The notes under the pieces: generated by a model | Databases searched by the model: none | What the model saw: the letters and a program-made list of their open reading frames with translations, nothing else | What the model was told of the DNA's origin: nothing | Translations under genes and position numbers: made by a program | Assembly: GCF_003999195.1 (NCBI RefSeq) | Contig: NZ_RJVR01000311.1 | Coordinates: 1-64,000 of the forward strand | Direction of reading: 5' to 3' | Length of the DNA stretch: 64,000 bases | Source: Streptomyces soli | Lineage (GTDB): Bacteria; Actinomycetota; Actinomycetes; Streptomycetales; Streptomycetaceae | Shown here: piece by piece, positions 44,019 to 54,576 of the stretch | How the letters are laid out: each line of letters opens with the position of its first letter | Numbering within the stretch: the first letter of the stretch is position 1

Positions 44019-44719
44019 GTTTGGGACGGGGGGATTCCCGCGTTTCGCGTACGGTGACCCCAGTCCTGTGTAAGTACCGGTGCGAGCAAGGCCAGATGCT
44101 CCTCGACGGTGCGGCGCAGCGACTCCACGCTCGTCTCCTCGCCGTGACTCCATTCACACCGCGCCGACCGCACTACGCCGACGAACGCGGCGACCAGCAC
44201 CCGGGCTCGCGGATCGGTACTCGGGTCCAGGCCCTCGCGACGGGCGATCACCTGGGCGAGGCGTTCCTCCATCGCGGCCGAGCGCCGCATCTGCGCGGCG
44301 AGCAGCGCGGGCGTCGACTCCATCAGTCGATACATCCGCATATGCACCGGTATTGGGACAATCTCACCGATCGCGGCACTGATGTGGCCCCATGACTCGA
44401 CCAGCGCCCCGCGCAGTGCCTCGAAGGGCGCCTCGCCGGCCGGCCGGGTGGTCACGGCGGTCACGAACTGCTCCTCCGAGGTCTCCTCCAGGGCGAGCGC
44501 GACTTCCTCCTTGTTGGCGAAGTACCGGAAGAAGGTGCGCTGGGAGACATCGACCGCCGCCGCGATCTCGTCGACGGTGGTGCGCTCGTAGCCCTTTCGG
44601 ACGAACAGCTCGACCGCGGCGCGGACCAGGGCATCGCGGGTGCGCTGCTTCTTGCGCTCGCGCAGACCGACCGAAGATGGCGTCTCGATCACTGGAATCC
44701 CTGGGTCCGGATTGCACAT
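44015..44719 (-). CDS. TetR family transcriptional regulator
   Basis: Encodes 234 residues. The helix-turn-helix at about residues 30-75 reads YERTTVDEIAAAVDVSQRTF and FRYFANKEEVALA. The C-terminal domain has helices with PVHMRMYRLMESTPALLAAQ. ATG at 44719 lacks a ribosome site; a GTG nine codons later has GGGA upstream and may be the real start. It is in front of the hydrolase in the same direction and faces the I36 inhibitor gene divergently. Confidence 0.87.
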   Translation of the reverse strand: MCNPDPGIPVIETPSSVGLRERKKQRTRDALVRAAVELFVRKGYERTTVDEIAAAVDVSQRTFFRYFANKEEVALALEETSEEQFVTAVTTRPAGEAPFEALRGALVESWGHISAAIGEIVPIPVHMRMYRLMESTPALLAAQMRRSAAMEERLAQVIARREGLDPSTDPRARVLVAAFVGVVRSARCEWSHGEETSVESLRRTVEEHLALLAPVLTQDWGHRTRNAGIPPSQT

Positions 44720-44866
44720 TGGAGGCCACACGATACCGCCGCGTAACGCGAGCGTTGTCAACTCCCTATCAGGGTGAAATAGCACTCATCCCCTTTTACC
44801 GGTTGCGTGACCCGACGAAGCTGATCAACGCCTCTTACGGCTCATACGACACGGGGAGTGATCCAC

Positions 44867-45229
44867 ATGCGCAAGATCCTGACCGCCGCCGCCCTCACCG
44901 CGGCCGCCGCCATCGTCCCGGCCACCGCAGCGCCCGCCACCGCCGCCCCCGCGGGCGACTGCTCGCCGGGCGAGCTGTGCCTGTGGGTCAAGCCCGGCTA
45001 TCAGGGAGCCCGTACGGTCCACGAGCTGGCCGACACCGACGTGAACTCGTGCGTGCCGCTGCCGGAGGGGGTGAGCGCGAAGTCCTTCGTCAACCGCACG
45101 GGACGGCTGGTGACGACCTATCAGAGCCGGGAGTGCGCCACCGAGGGCGACTTCGTGACCTTCCCGTCCGGGAGTTGGGTGCCGGAGTCCCGCCACACCG
45201 TCAGGGCGTTCCAGATCGTCGACCAATAA
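44867..45229 (+). CDS. Secreted peptidase-inhibitor I36-like protein
   Basis: Encodes 120 residues from an ATG with GGGGAG 8 bases before it. The signal peptide (MRKILTAAALTAAAAIVPAT) is followed by a beta-gamma-crystallin-like domain: CSPGELCLWVKPGYQGARTV, then three more cysteines. Such proteins are annotated as family I36 inhibitors, after the Streptomyces metalloproteinase inhibitor SMPI. Inhibition of a metalloprotease outside the cell is possible, not shown. Confidence 0.8.
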   Translation: MRKILTAAALTAAAAIVPATAAPATAAPAGDCSPGELCLWVKPGYQGARTVHELADTDVNSCVPLPEGVSAKSFVNRTGRLVTTYQSRECATEGDFVTFPSGSWVPESRHTVRAFQIVDQ

Positions 45230-45276
45230 TCCGTGCGACACGGGGCAGGCGGACAGACGACACCGAGGGAGGTGCC

Positions 45277-45840
45277 ATGCCGGTCCGAAAGTCTACCCGT
45301 ACCGATACCGGAACCCTGGCCATCATCGGCGTGATCTGCGCCATCGCGAGCTGCTTCGTCCTGGGCATCGTGCTCGGCCCGGTCGCCGTCATCTGCGGCT
45401 GGCTCGCCATGGGCCGCACCTGGGGCGGCAGCAAGTCCATCCCGGCGGTCGTCGCTCTAGGGCCTGTCCGGCGGATCATGGCCGGGGCCACGACGCTCCC
45501 CCAGTTGGACGCTGGGTGGGGGTCCTCCCCAGCCTGGCGGCTGGGTGGGGGTCCCCCCGGCCGAAGGCTGGGGGAGTGCCCCCAGACGGAGTCTGGGGGA
45601 GAGTGCCCCCATGTACGGCACCTCGCTGCGTTGCCGAAACGCCCGGATAGCTCCGCAATCAGGACGCTCTCCCCCAGCGCCTTGCGATGCACCGCACCTC
45701 GGGGTCCCCCCGGCCGAAGGCTGAGGGAGCCGCGGCCTATCCGACCCTGATCCGCCGGACAGGCCCTGGTCCTGGGCGCCATCGACACGATCGTCGCCCT
45801 GCTGTGGCTCACCGGCGCGGGCTGGGGCAGCGGCCTCTGA
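45277..45840 (+). pseudogene. DUF4190-like membrane protein, interrupted by a mobile element
   Basis: The frame starts with MPVRKSTRTDTGTLAIIGVI behind GAGGGAGG and has two hydrophobic spans up to VVAL. There a 309-bp element enters and the frame stops at 45750 inside it. Beyond the element the same protein resumes: VLGAIDTIVALLWLTGAGWG and a stop at 45840. Removing exactly 45459-45767 restores an 84-residue protein with no other change. The interrupted product lacks the last membrane segment. Confidence 0.88.
45459..45767. mobile_element. 309-bp MITE-like element with nested repeats
   Basis: The ends are perfect 20-bp inverted repeats AGGGCCTGTCCGGCGGATCA. Flanks CTAG (left) and CTGG (right) could be a 4-bp target duplication with one change. 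The interior carries several GC-rich palindromes (CCCCCAGACGGAGTCTGGGGG type). The same ends without interior occur in the GntR gene (39014-39045). No ORF for a transposase. Confidence 0.85.
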
Positions 45841-45845
45841 ACGCC

Positions 45846-45880
45846 CCGGGCCCCCGCCGCGCCTGCGCGAGGGGGCCCGG
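45846..45880. terminator. Terminator between DUF4190-like gene and aceE
   Basis: CCGGGCCCCC (45846-45855) pairs perfectly with GGGGGCCCGG (45871-45880) across a 15-base GC-rich loop. It lies between two convergent genes and probably serves both. Confidence 0.75.
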
Positions 45881-45904
45881 CTTGGCAGTACGGCGACGTA
45901 GCCG

Positions 45905-48637
<2,733 letters not shown>

Positions 48638-48825
48638 GCTGTTCCTTCGCTACTAGGGTCTTGCTCTGCTGGGTCGCGCCGCCTCCATCGTGTACCGCGT
48701 CACTCGAAATCGTCATCTCTACTGAGCGGTAACCGCCACGGAGTGAGACAGACCCCTTACAGGTTCGTACATGTCCCTTGCGCGACGCCGGTGGCCCGAC
48801 GGCCAAATCTGAACTCTACGCCCAC

Positions 48826-48841
48826 TCGGTCGTACGACCGA
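48826..48841. promoter_or_regulatory. Perfect palindrome in the aceE-DUF3052 gap
   Basis: TCGGTCGTACGACCGA is a 16-bp perfect palindrome, 189 bp upstream of aceE and 198 bp upstream of the DUF3052 gene. It has the size of a repressor operator. The rest of the 401-bp gap has a Crp-like site and otherwise nothing recognised. Confidence 0.5.
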
Positions 48842-48879
48842 CCGGGGCACCGATTAGGGTGGAACCCTCGCAAAGTGGC

Positions 48880-48893
48880 GTGATCTGCGTCAC
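48880..48893. promoter_or_regulatory. Crp-type site in the aceE-DUF3052 gap
   Basis: GTGATCTGCGTCAC fits GTG(N6)GNCAC exactly. A global Crp input at aceE or DUF3052 would link carbon state to pyruvate flux. Inferred from motif only. Confidence 0.45.
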
Positions 48894-49038
48894 GATTTGA
48901 CGTGCGGGTTGCGGTGACACGTCAACGTATGGGCGTGATGGGCGGCTGGGTACTTGCGCGATCCGCCGCGCCCGTGTGGACTACCGCCAATAACCCGCGC
49001 AGTGGCGGGAAGGTATCCCCCATGACAGGAGGCAAAAC

Positions 49039-49479
49039 GTGAGCGCGACCGCGGACCACGCGGAGGAGCGGACCAACCCGGCTGGCCGGCTTGGTTTCGA
49101 GCCCGGACAGGTGGTCCAGGAGCTGGGTTACGACGATGACGTCGACCAGGAGCTCCGCGAGGGTATCGAGGAGATCACGGGCGAGGAGCTCGCCGACGAG
49201 GACTACGACGACGTCGCGGACGCCGTCATTCTGTGGTTCCGCGATGACGACGGCGACCTGACCGACGCCCTGGTCGACGCCACGTCCGCCGTCGACGACG
49301 GTGCCCAGATCTGGCTCATGACCCCGAAGACCGGCCGCGACGGACACGTCGAGCCGAGTGACATCGGAGAGGCCGCGCAGACCGCCGGCCTGGCTCAGAC
49401 GAGCAGCGTCAATGTGACCAAGGACTGGACCGCCAGCCGACTGGTCACCCCCAAGACCGCTCGGGCGGGCAAGAAGTAG
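49039..49479 (+). CDS. DUF3052 family protein
   Basis: Encodes 146 residues from a GTG behind AGGAGG. The core GFEPGQVVQELGYDDDVDQE and DVADAVILWFRDDDGDLTDA to WLMTPKTGRDGHVEPSDI matches the conserved actinobacterial DUF3052. It is very acidic and has a basic C-terminal end (PKTARAGKK). Function unknown; the fold is small and cytosolic. It lies between aceE and the Ter cluster and has its own terminator. Confidence 0.9.
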   Translation: MSATADHAEERTNPAGRLGFEPGQVVQELGYDDDVDQELREGIEEITGEELADEDYDDVADAVILWFRDDDGDLTDALVDATSAVDDGAQIWLMTPKTGRDGHVEPSDIGEAAQTAGLAQTSSVNVTKDWTASRLVTPKTARAGKK

Positions 49480-49499
49480 GTTTGGACCGCACTTCACGG

Positions 49500-49530
49500 C
49501 GCCCCCGCAGACCCCTGGTCTGCGGGGGCG
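49500..49530 (+). terminator. Terminator of the DUF3052 gene
   Basis: A 14-bp perfect stem CGCCCCCGCAGACC with loop CCT lies 20 bp after the stop codon. A short T-containing stretch follows. Confidence 0.88.
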
Positions 49531-49694
49531 TGCTGCGTTCATCTGCGGTGGGCGTCGCGAGGCCACCTCGTGCCGCGTGCGTCTGCCGCCGTCGCGGAGG
49601 TCGCCGTGTCTTCGGGGCGGCTGGGTGCGGCGAAGTCGCGGGTGACAGACTTGGGCTGCGCGACAGGCTTCCGTGACCAGAGAGGTGTGTTTCC

Positions 49695-50153
49695 ATGGCG
49701 ATCGCCGCAGGCGAAAACGCTCCGGACTTCGAGCTCAAGAACCAGCACGGCCAGACCGTCCGGCTCTCCGACTTCCGCGGTGAGAAGAACGTCGTACTGC
49801 TGTTCTACCCCTTCGCTTTCACCGGTGTCTGCACGGGCGAGCTGTGCGCGCTGCGCGACGAACTGCCCACTTTCCAGAACGACGACGTCCAGCTGCTCGC
49901 GGTCTCCAACGACTCGCCGTTCACGCTGCGCGTCTTCGCCGAGCAGGAGGGCCTGGACTACCCGCTGCTCTCCGACTTCTGGCCGCACGGCGAGGCCTCG
50001 CGGGCGTACGGCGTCTTCGCCGAGGACAAGGGCTGCGCGGTGCGCGGCACCTTCGTCATCGACAAGGAGGGCGTGGTCCGCTGGACCATCGTCAACGGCC
50101 TCCCGGACGCCCGCGACCTCAAGGAGTACGCAAAGGCGCTCGAAGCGCTGTAG
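49695..50153 (+). CDS. Peroxiredoxin (AhpE/bacterioferritin-comigratory type)
   Basis: Encodes 152 residues. The peroxidatic Cys46 is in [17 protein letters not shown], and Cys51 follows closely. The C-terminal part has [20 protein letters not shown]. It reduces hydrogen peroxide and alkyl peroxides using thiols. It lies just in front of the TerD genes, 70 bp away, and may share stress induction with them. Confidence 0.93.
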   Translation: MAIAAGENAPDFELKNQHGQTVRLSDFRGEKNVVLLFYPFAFTGVCTGELCALRDELPTFQNDDVQLLAVSNDSPFTLRVFAEQEGLDYPLLSDFWPHGEASRAYGVFAEDKGCAVRGTFVIDKEGVVRWTIVNGLPDARDLKEYAKALEAL

Positions 50154-50223
50154 CGATCGGGAACCGCTCACTAAGCTCGGTGCGTTGTCCTGGAACAAGG
50201 CAAGTGACCATTTGGGAGGACTC

Positions 50224-50799
50224 GTGGGAGTCAGCCTCAGCAAGGGTGGCAACGTATCGCTGACGAAGGAGGCCCCTAACCTCACGGCCGTCGTCGTCGG
50301 CCTCGGTTGGGATGCCCGCACAACCACGGGCGCGGACTTCGACCTCGATGCCAGCGCTCTCCTGACGGGCGCGGAGGGCAAGGTCCTCTCCGACCAGCAC
50401 TTCGTGTTCTTCAACAACCTCAAGAGCCCCGACGGCTCCGTCGAGCACACCGGTGACAACATCACCGGTGAGGGCGAGGGCGACGACGAGCAGATCAAGG
50501 TGAACCTGGCCGGGGTCCCGTCCGAGGTCGCCAAGATCGTCTTCCCGGTGTCGATCTACGACGCCGAGACCCGGCAGCAGTCCTTCGGCCAGGTCCGCAA
50601 CGCGTTCATCCGCGTCGTGAACCAGGCCGACGACCGGGAGCTGGCGCGCTACGACCTGACCGAGGACGCCTCCACCGAGACCGCCATGGTCTTCGGCGAG
50701 CTGTACCGGCACGGCGCGGAGTGGAAGTTCCGCGCCATCGGCCAGGGCTACGCGTCGGGGCTGCGCGGCATCGCGCAGGACTTCGGCGTCAACGTCTGA
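50224..50799 (+). CDS. TerD family protein 1
   Basis: Encodes 191 residues from a GTG behind GGGAGGA. TerD signatures are [20 protein letters not shown], the calcium-site loop [12 protein letters not shown], and [20 protein letters not shown]. The family forms a beta sandwich binding two calcium ions and acts in tellurite and general stress responses and in Streptomyces development. Close paralogue (about 70 percent identical by eye) of the next gene. Named gene copies cannot be assigned here. Confidence 0.94.
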   Translation: MGVSLSKGGNVSLTKEAPNLTAVVVGLGWDARTTTGADFDLDASALLTGAEGKVLSDQHFVFFNNLKSPDGSVEHTGDNITGEGEGDDEQIKVNLAGVPSEVAKIVFPVSIYDAETRQQSFGQVRNAFIRVVNQADDRELARYDLTEDASTETAMVFGELYRHGAEWKFRAIGQGYASGLRGIAQDFGVNV

Positions 50800-50866
50800 T
50801 TCATCAGTACGGCACCGCGCCCCTGTCGGCGCGGTGCCGTACGTCTGTCGGGGAGGAACGGAAGAC

Positions 50867-51442
50867 ATGGGCGTCACGCTCGCCAAGGGGGGCAACGTCT
50901 CCCTCACCAAGGCCGCGCCGAATCTCACCCAGGTGATGATCGGACTCGGCTGGGACGCGCGCTCCACCACCGGAGCGCCCTTCGACCTCGACGCCAGCGC
51001 CCTGCTGTGCGCCTCGGGACGGGTGCTCGGCGACGAGTACTTCGTCTTCTACAACAACCTCAAGAGCCCGGAGGGCTCGGTCGAGCACACCGGCGACAAT
51101 CTGACCGGTGAGGGCGAGGGCGACGACGAGTCGATCCTGGTCGACCTCACCAAGGTCCCGGAGCACGTCGACAAGATCGTCTTTCCGGTCTCGATCTATG
51201 ACGCCGACACCCGAGGCCAGACCTTCGGCCAGGTCAGCAACGCCTTCATCCGCGTCATCAACCAATCCGACCAGGCCGAGCTGGCCCGCTACGACCTGTC
51301 CGAGGACGCTTCCAGCGAGACCGCGATGATCTTCGGCGAGCTCTACCGCTACAGCGGGGAATGGAAGTTCCGTGCAGTGGGACAGGGGTACGCGTCCGGT
51401 CTGCGGGGCATCGCCCTAGACTTCGGGGTCAACGTTTCGTAA
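50867..51442 (+). CDS. TerD family protein 2
   Basis: Encodes 191 residues. Same fold and motifs as the preceding gene: [40 protein letters not shown] and the [14 protein letters not shown] calcium loop. The two are tandem duplicates. ATG at 50867 follows GGGAGG. The gene is 28 bp before the DUF475 membrane protein, so they are likely coexpressed. Confidence 0.94.
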   Translation: MGVTLAKGGNVSLTKAAPNLTQVMIGLGWDARSTTGAPFDLDASALLCASGRVLGDEYFVFYNNLKSPEGSVEHTGDNLTGEGEGDDESILVDLTKVPEHVDKIVFPVSIYDADTRGQTFGQVSNAFIRVINQSDQAELARYDLSEDASSETAMIFGELYRYSGEWKFRAVGQGYASGLRGIALDFGVNVS

Positions 51443-51470
51443 AGCGCGCCTATAGGGATTGGGTTTACCA

Positions 51471-52616
51471 GTGCTCCTGAGAACATTCGGCTGGTCGTTC
51501 GGCATCACCGCCGCCGGCCTGGCCTTGGCCGGCGTCCTCTGGGGCGTGCAGGGGCTCGCGATCGTCGCGATCCTCTCCGTTCTGGAGATCTCGCTATCCT
51601 TCGACAACGCGGTGATCAACGCCGGCATCCTCCGGAAGATGAACACCTTCTGGCAGAAGATCTTCCTGACCGTCGGCGTCCTGATCGCCGTCTTCGGCAT
51701 GCGACTGGTCTTCCCGGTCGTGATCGTCGCCATCACGGCGAAGATCGGCCCCATCGAGGCCGTCAAGGTCGCGATCCAGGATCCGACCCGCTACGAGCAC
51801 CTGGTCACCGCCGCCCACCCGGCGATCGCCGCCTTCGGTGGCGTCTTCCTGCTGATGATCTTCCTCGACTTCATCTTCGAGGCGCGCGAGCACCAGTGGC
51901 TGGCCTGGTTGGAGAGGCCGCTGGCCAAGCTGGGCAAGCTCGACATGCTGTCGGTCGTCATCGCGCTGGTCGCGCTGCTGGTCACCTCCATGACCCTCGC
52001 CACCGACGTCGCCCACGGCGGCGGCGACAAGAGCGCCACCGTGCTGCTGTCCGGCGTCGCCGGCCTGATCACCTACCTGGTCGTCGGCGGCATCTCCGGC
52101 TACTTCGAGGACCGCCTGGACGAGGACGAGGAGGACGCCTCCGACGAGGCGGGAGCGGCCGAGAAGGCCTCCCGGAGAGGCAACGGCGGGGCAGTGTCCG
52201 CCGTCGGCCTGGCCGGCAAGGCCGCGTTCTTCATGTTCCTCTACCTTGAGGTCATCGACGCGTCCTTCTCCTTCGACGGGGTCATCGGCGCCTTCGCCAT
52301 CACCAACGACATCTTCGAGATGGCGCTCGGCCTCGGCATCGGCGCGATGTACATCCGGTCGCTGACCGTCTACCTGGTCCGCAAGGGCACCCTGGACGAC
52401 TACGTCTACCTCGAGCACGGCGCGCACTACGCGATCGGTGCCCTGGCCGTCATCCTGCTCGTCACCATCAAGTTCCAGATCAACGAGGTCATCACGGGCC
52501 TCGTCGGCGTCGTCCTGATCGCCGCCTCCTACTGGTCGTCGGTGGTGCGAAACCGCCGCGAAGGGGAAAGCTCAGGAGAGTCGAACGACAAGGCGGAAGT
52601 CACCTCCGGGGTCTGA
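51471..52616 (+). CDS. DUF475 integral membrane protein, TerC-like
   Basis: Encodes 381 residues with about nine hydrophobic segments. Metal-site-like acidic motifs SLSFDNAVINAGILRKM and DASFSFDGVIGAFAITND repeat the TerC signature, each with Asp in the membrane. An acidic loop (EDRLDEDEEDASDEAGAAEK) lies in the middle. TerC-like proteins are proposed metal exporters that work with TerD. The GTG at 51471 is chosen over a TTG 12 bases upstream. A strong hairpin follows. Confidence 0.9.
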   Translation: MLLRTFGWSFGITAAGLALAGVLWGVQGLAIVAILSVLEISLSFDNAVINAGILRKMNTFWQKIFLTVGVLIAVFGMRLVFPVVIVAITAKIGPIEAVKVAIQDPTRYEHLVTAAHPAIAAFGGVFLLMIFLDFIFEAREHQWLAWLERPLAKLGKLDMLSVVIALVALLVTSMTLATDVAHGGGDKSATVLLSGVAGLITYLVVGGISGYFEDRLDEDEEDASDEAGAAEKASRRGNGGAVSAVGLAGKAAFFMFLYLEVIDASFSFDGVIGAFAITNDIFEMALGLGIGAMYIRSLTVYLVRKGTLDDYVYLEHGAHYAIGALAVILLVTIKFQINEVITGLVGVVLIAASYWSSVVRNRREGESSGESNDKAEVTSGV

Positions 52617-52642
52617 CCCCGGTCGACGGCAGAGCCCAGCTG

Positions 52643-52664
52643 CCCCCCGCCGACCGGCGGGGGG
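52643..52664 (+). terminator. Terminator after the DUF475 gene
   Basis: CCCCCCGCC and GGCGGGGGG enclose a 4-base loop 26 bp past the stop. It separates the TerD-TerD-DUF475 unit from the TerA-like gene, though readthrough is possible. Confidence 0.75.
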
Positions 52665-52693
52665 CGGTTCGCGTCCAGGGGAGGGGTAGCGGT

Positions 52694-53437
52694 ATGTGGC
52701 AGTTCCCGAGTTTCCTGCGGCCCAGTGGTGCCGCGCAGTTCGACGTCGCGAACGCGCACACCGTCGAACTGACCCGGCGGCATCCGGTGGTGTCCCTGAC
52801 CAAGCAGGGCGCCGCGTCGGGCAATCTGCGGATCAACCTGTCGTGGTCCATGCGCACCTCCGACACCGGCGCCTTCGGCAAGCGCGGCGGCACCTGGCTC
52901 GGCCGCCAGCTCTCCCTCTTCAAGCCAGAGCCCGTCCAGGCCGCCGGCCCCGCCATGGTCAACGTCGACCTCGACCTGGCCTGCATGTACGAGCTCACCG
53001 ACGGCACCAAGGGCGTCGTCCAGCCGCTCGGCAACTTCCTCGGCGACCTCGACGCGCCCCCCTGGATCCAGATGAGCGGCGACGACCGCTTCGGCGGCTC
53101 GTCGGGCGAGACGCTCTACATCAACTTCGACAAGCGCGACGAGTTCAAGCGCCTGCTCGTCTTCGTCTACATCTACGACGGAACGCCTGCGTTCGACCGC
53201 ACCCACGCCAAGGTCGAGATCTTCCCGACCTCCGGCCCCCGGATCGAGATCCCCCTCAGCGAGCGCGAGCCGCAGGCCCGTTCCTGCGCGGTCGTCCTCA
53301 TCGAGAACAAGAAGGGTGAGCTGCTCGTCCGCCGCGAGGTCAAGTACGTGTACGGCTTCCAGGCCGAGCTCGACCGGCTCTACGGCTGGGGCCTGCACTG
53401 GGGCCGGGGCTACAAGGCGAACAACGCCGTGCGCTAG
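52694..53437 (+). CDS. TerA-like tellurium resistance family protein
   Basis: Encodes 247 residues. The N-terminal part (VELTRRHPVVSLTKQGAASG) recalls the TerD core, and the central MVNVDLDLACMYELTDGTKG to PPWIQMSGDDRFGGSSGETL is typical of TerA-like proteins. It ends GLHWGRGYKANNAVR. Cytosolic, no signal. It forms a convergent pair with the tailed TerD gene, sharing a palindromic terminator. Confidence 0.85.
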   Translation: MWQFPSFLRPSGAAQFDVANAHTVELTRRHPVVSLTKQGAASGNLRINLSWSMRTSDTGAFGKRGGTWLGRQLSLFKPEPVQAAGPAMVNVDLDLACMYELTDGTKGVVQPLGNFLGDLDAPPWIQMSGDDRFGGSSGETLYINFDKRDEFKRLLVFVYIYDGTPAFDRTHAKVEIFPTSGPRIEIPLSEREPQARSCAVVLIENKKGELLVRREVKYVYGFQAELDRLYGWGLHWGRGYKANNAVR

Positions 53438-53460
53438 CTGCCGGCGGCCGGCAGCTAGCG
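53432..53460. terminator. Palindrome holding both convergent stop codons
   Basis: A 29-bp perfect palindrome (14-bp arms starting CGCTAGCTGCCGGC, single G centre). It contains the last Arg codon and TAG stop of the TerA-like gene on one strand and the same CGC TAG of the tailed TerD gene on the other. It must act as a bidirectional terminator. Confidence 0.85.
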
Positions 53461-54378
53461 GCGCTCCTGGAACTGCGGGCCCTGCGGCGGAAGCGCGAAC
53501 GCGGTCGGTGAGGCGAGCGGCTGCGAGGGCGGCGGAGGGGCCTGCGGGTAGCCGTACGCCGGGACGGTGAGCGGCGCCTGCTGGGTCTGCGGATAGCCGT
53601 AGGCCGGGGCCGGCGCGGGAGCCGGGACGGTCGGGGGCTCGGCGGGCGGGTAGCCGTAGGCGGGCGGGGCGAGCGGGCGCGCGGGCACCTGCGTGGGCGC
53701 GGGCAGCGGGTAGCCGTCGGGCGCGGCCGTGGGTGCAGGCACCGACACCGACTGCGGGACGGACGTGGGCTCCCCGGCGGTCTGCCGGGCGTGCGACGCC
53801 ACCGGATCCGGGCCGGGGGCGTCGGGCGCGGGCCCGTCCTCGTCCACCGAGATGCCGAATTCCGTGGCGAGGCCGATCAGCCCGTTCACGTACCCCTGGC
53901 CCAGGGCGCGGAACTTCCACCCCTCGCCCCGCCGGTACAGCTCGCCGCAGATCAACGCCGACTCGCTGCCGGTGTCCGGAACCACGTCGAACACCGCCAG
54001 GGGCTCGCCGCCGGCGTCGTGCAGCGTCAGCCGCAGGTCCGAGACCAGCCCGAAGGGGCTCTCGTCGGCGGACGCGCAGATGGCCACCCGGTCCACGCCG
54101 GCGTCCAGCGCCGCGAGGTCCACCTCGACGCTGTCGGCCAGGCCCTCGGCGACACGCTGCTTGGGCAGATGGCGCACCAGCCCCGAGGGATGCCTCGGCT
54201 GGTTGTAGAAGACGAAGTCCGCGTCCGAGCGGACCCGCCCGTCAGGCCCGAGCAGCAGTGCCGACGCGTCGACGTCCGGCACGCCTGCGACGGGGCTCCA
54301 GCGCAACACCGCGCGGACCCCGGAGGCGTTCAGGGGGATGTTCGAGCCCTTCACCATCGCGTGCGTCATGTCCGTCAT
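53455..54378 (-). CDS. TerD family protein with Pro/Tyr-rich tail
   Basis: Encodes 307 residues. Residues 1-180 are a divergent TerD domain: MTDMTHAMVKGSNIPLNASG, PDVDASALLLGPDGRVRSDA, YNQPRHPSGLVRHLPKQ, and the C-terminal GYVNGLIGLATEFG. The rest is a disordered tail with repeated AYGYP units (PAYGYPPAEPP type, four copies). Tailed TerD paralogues occur in actinobacteria. The tail may drive assembly or binding to membranes or partners. The gene is opposite in direction to the rest of the cluster. Confidence 0.88.
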   Translation of the reverse strand: MTDMTHAMVKGSNIPLNASGVRAVLRWSPVAGVPDVDASALLLGPDGRVRSDADFVFYNQPRHPSGLVRHLPKQRVAEGLADSVEVDLAALDAGVDRVAICASADESPFGLVSDLRLTLHDAGGEPLAVFDVVPDTGSESALICGELYRRGEGWKFRALGQGYVNGLIGLATEFGISVDEDGPAPDAPGPDPVASHARQTAGEPTSVPQSVSVPAPTAAPDGYPLPAPTQVPARPLAPPAYGYPPAEPPTVPAPAPAPAYGYPQTQQAPLTVPAYGYPQAPPPPSQPLASPTAFALPPQGPQFQERR

Positions 54379-54576
54379 CCTGCCCGTTCGGGCGCCGCGG
54401 CCACAACGCGGGCGCGAACGCGGTCGAGACGACACGCCGAGGACTTGAGGGGGTTACCTGATTTTCACGCACGGCGGGAACGCAGGTTGTATACCCACAC
54501 GTACGATAATCGGCCAATGGTGTACGTCGGGGGACGATGCTCGCCACACTTTCCATCACAGACCACGGGGATACGC

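Noticed and set aside
49560-49694. Possible tRNA gene before the peroxiredoxin
   Set aside because: No cloverleaf with a T-arm GGTTCGAATCC-type box could be drawn.
54478-54540. Possible riboswitch before the CitE-like gene
   Set aside because: The region is AT-richer with a TACGAT-like promoter box but no conserved aptamer motif was recognised.
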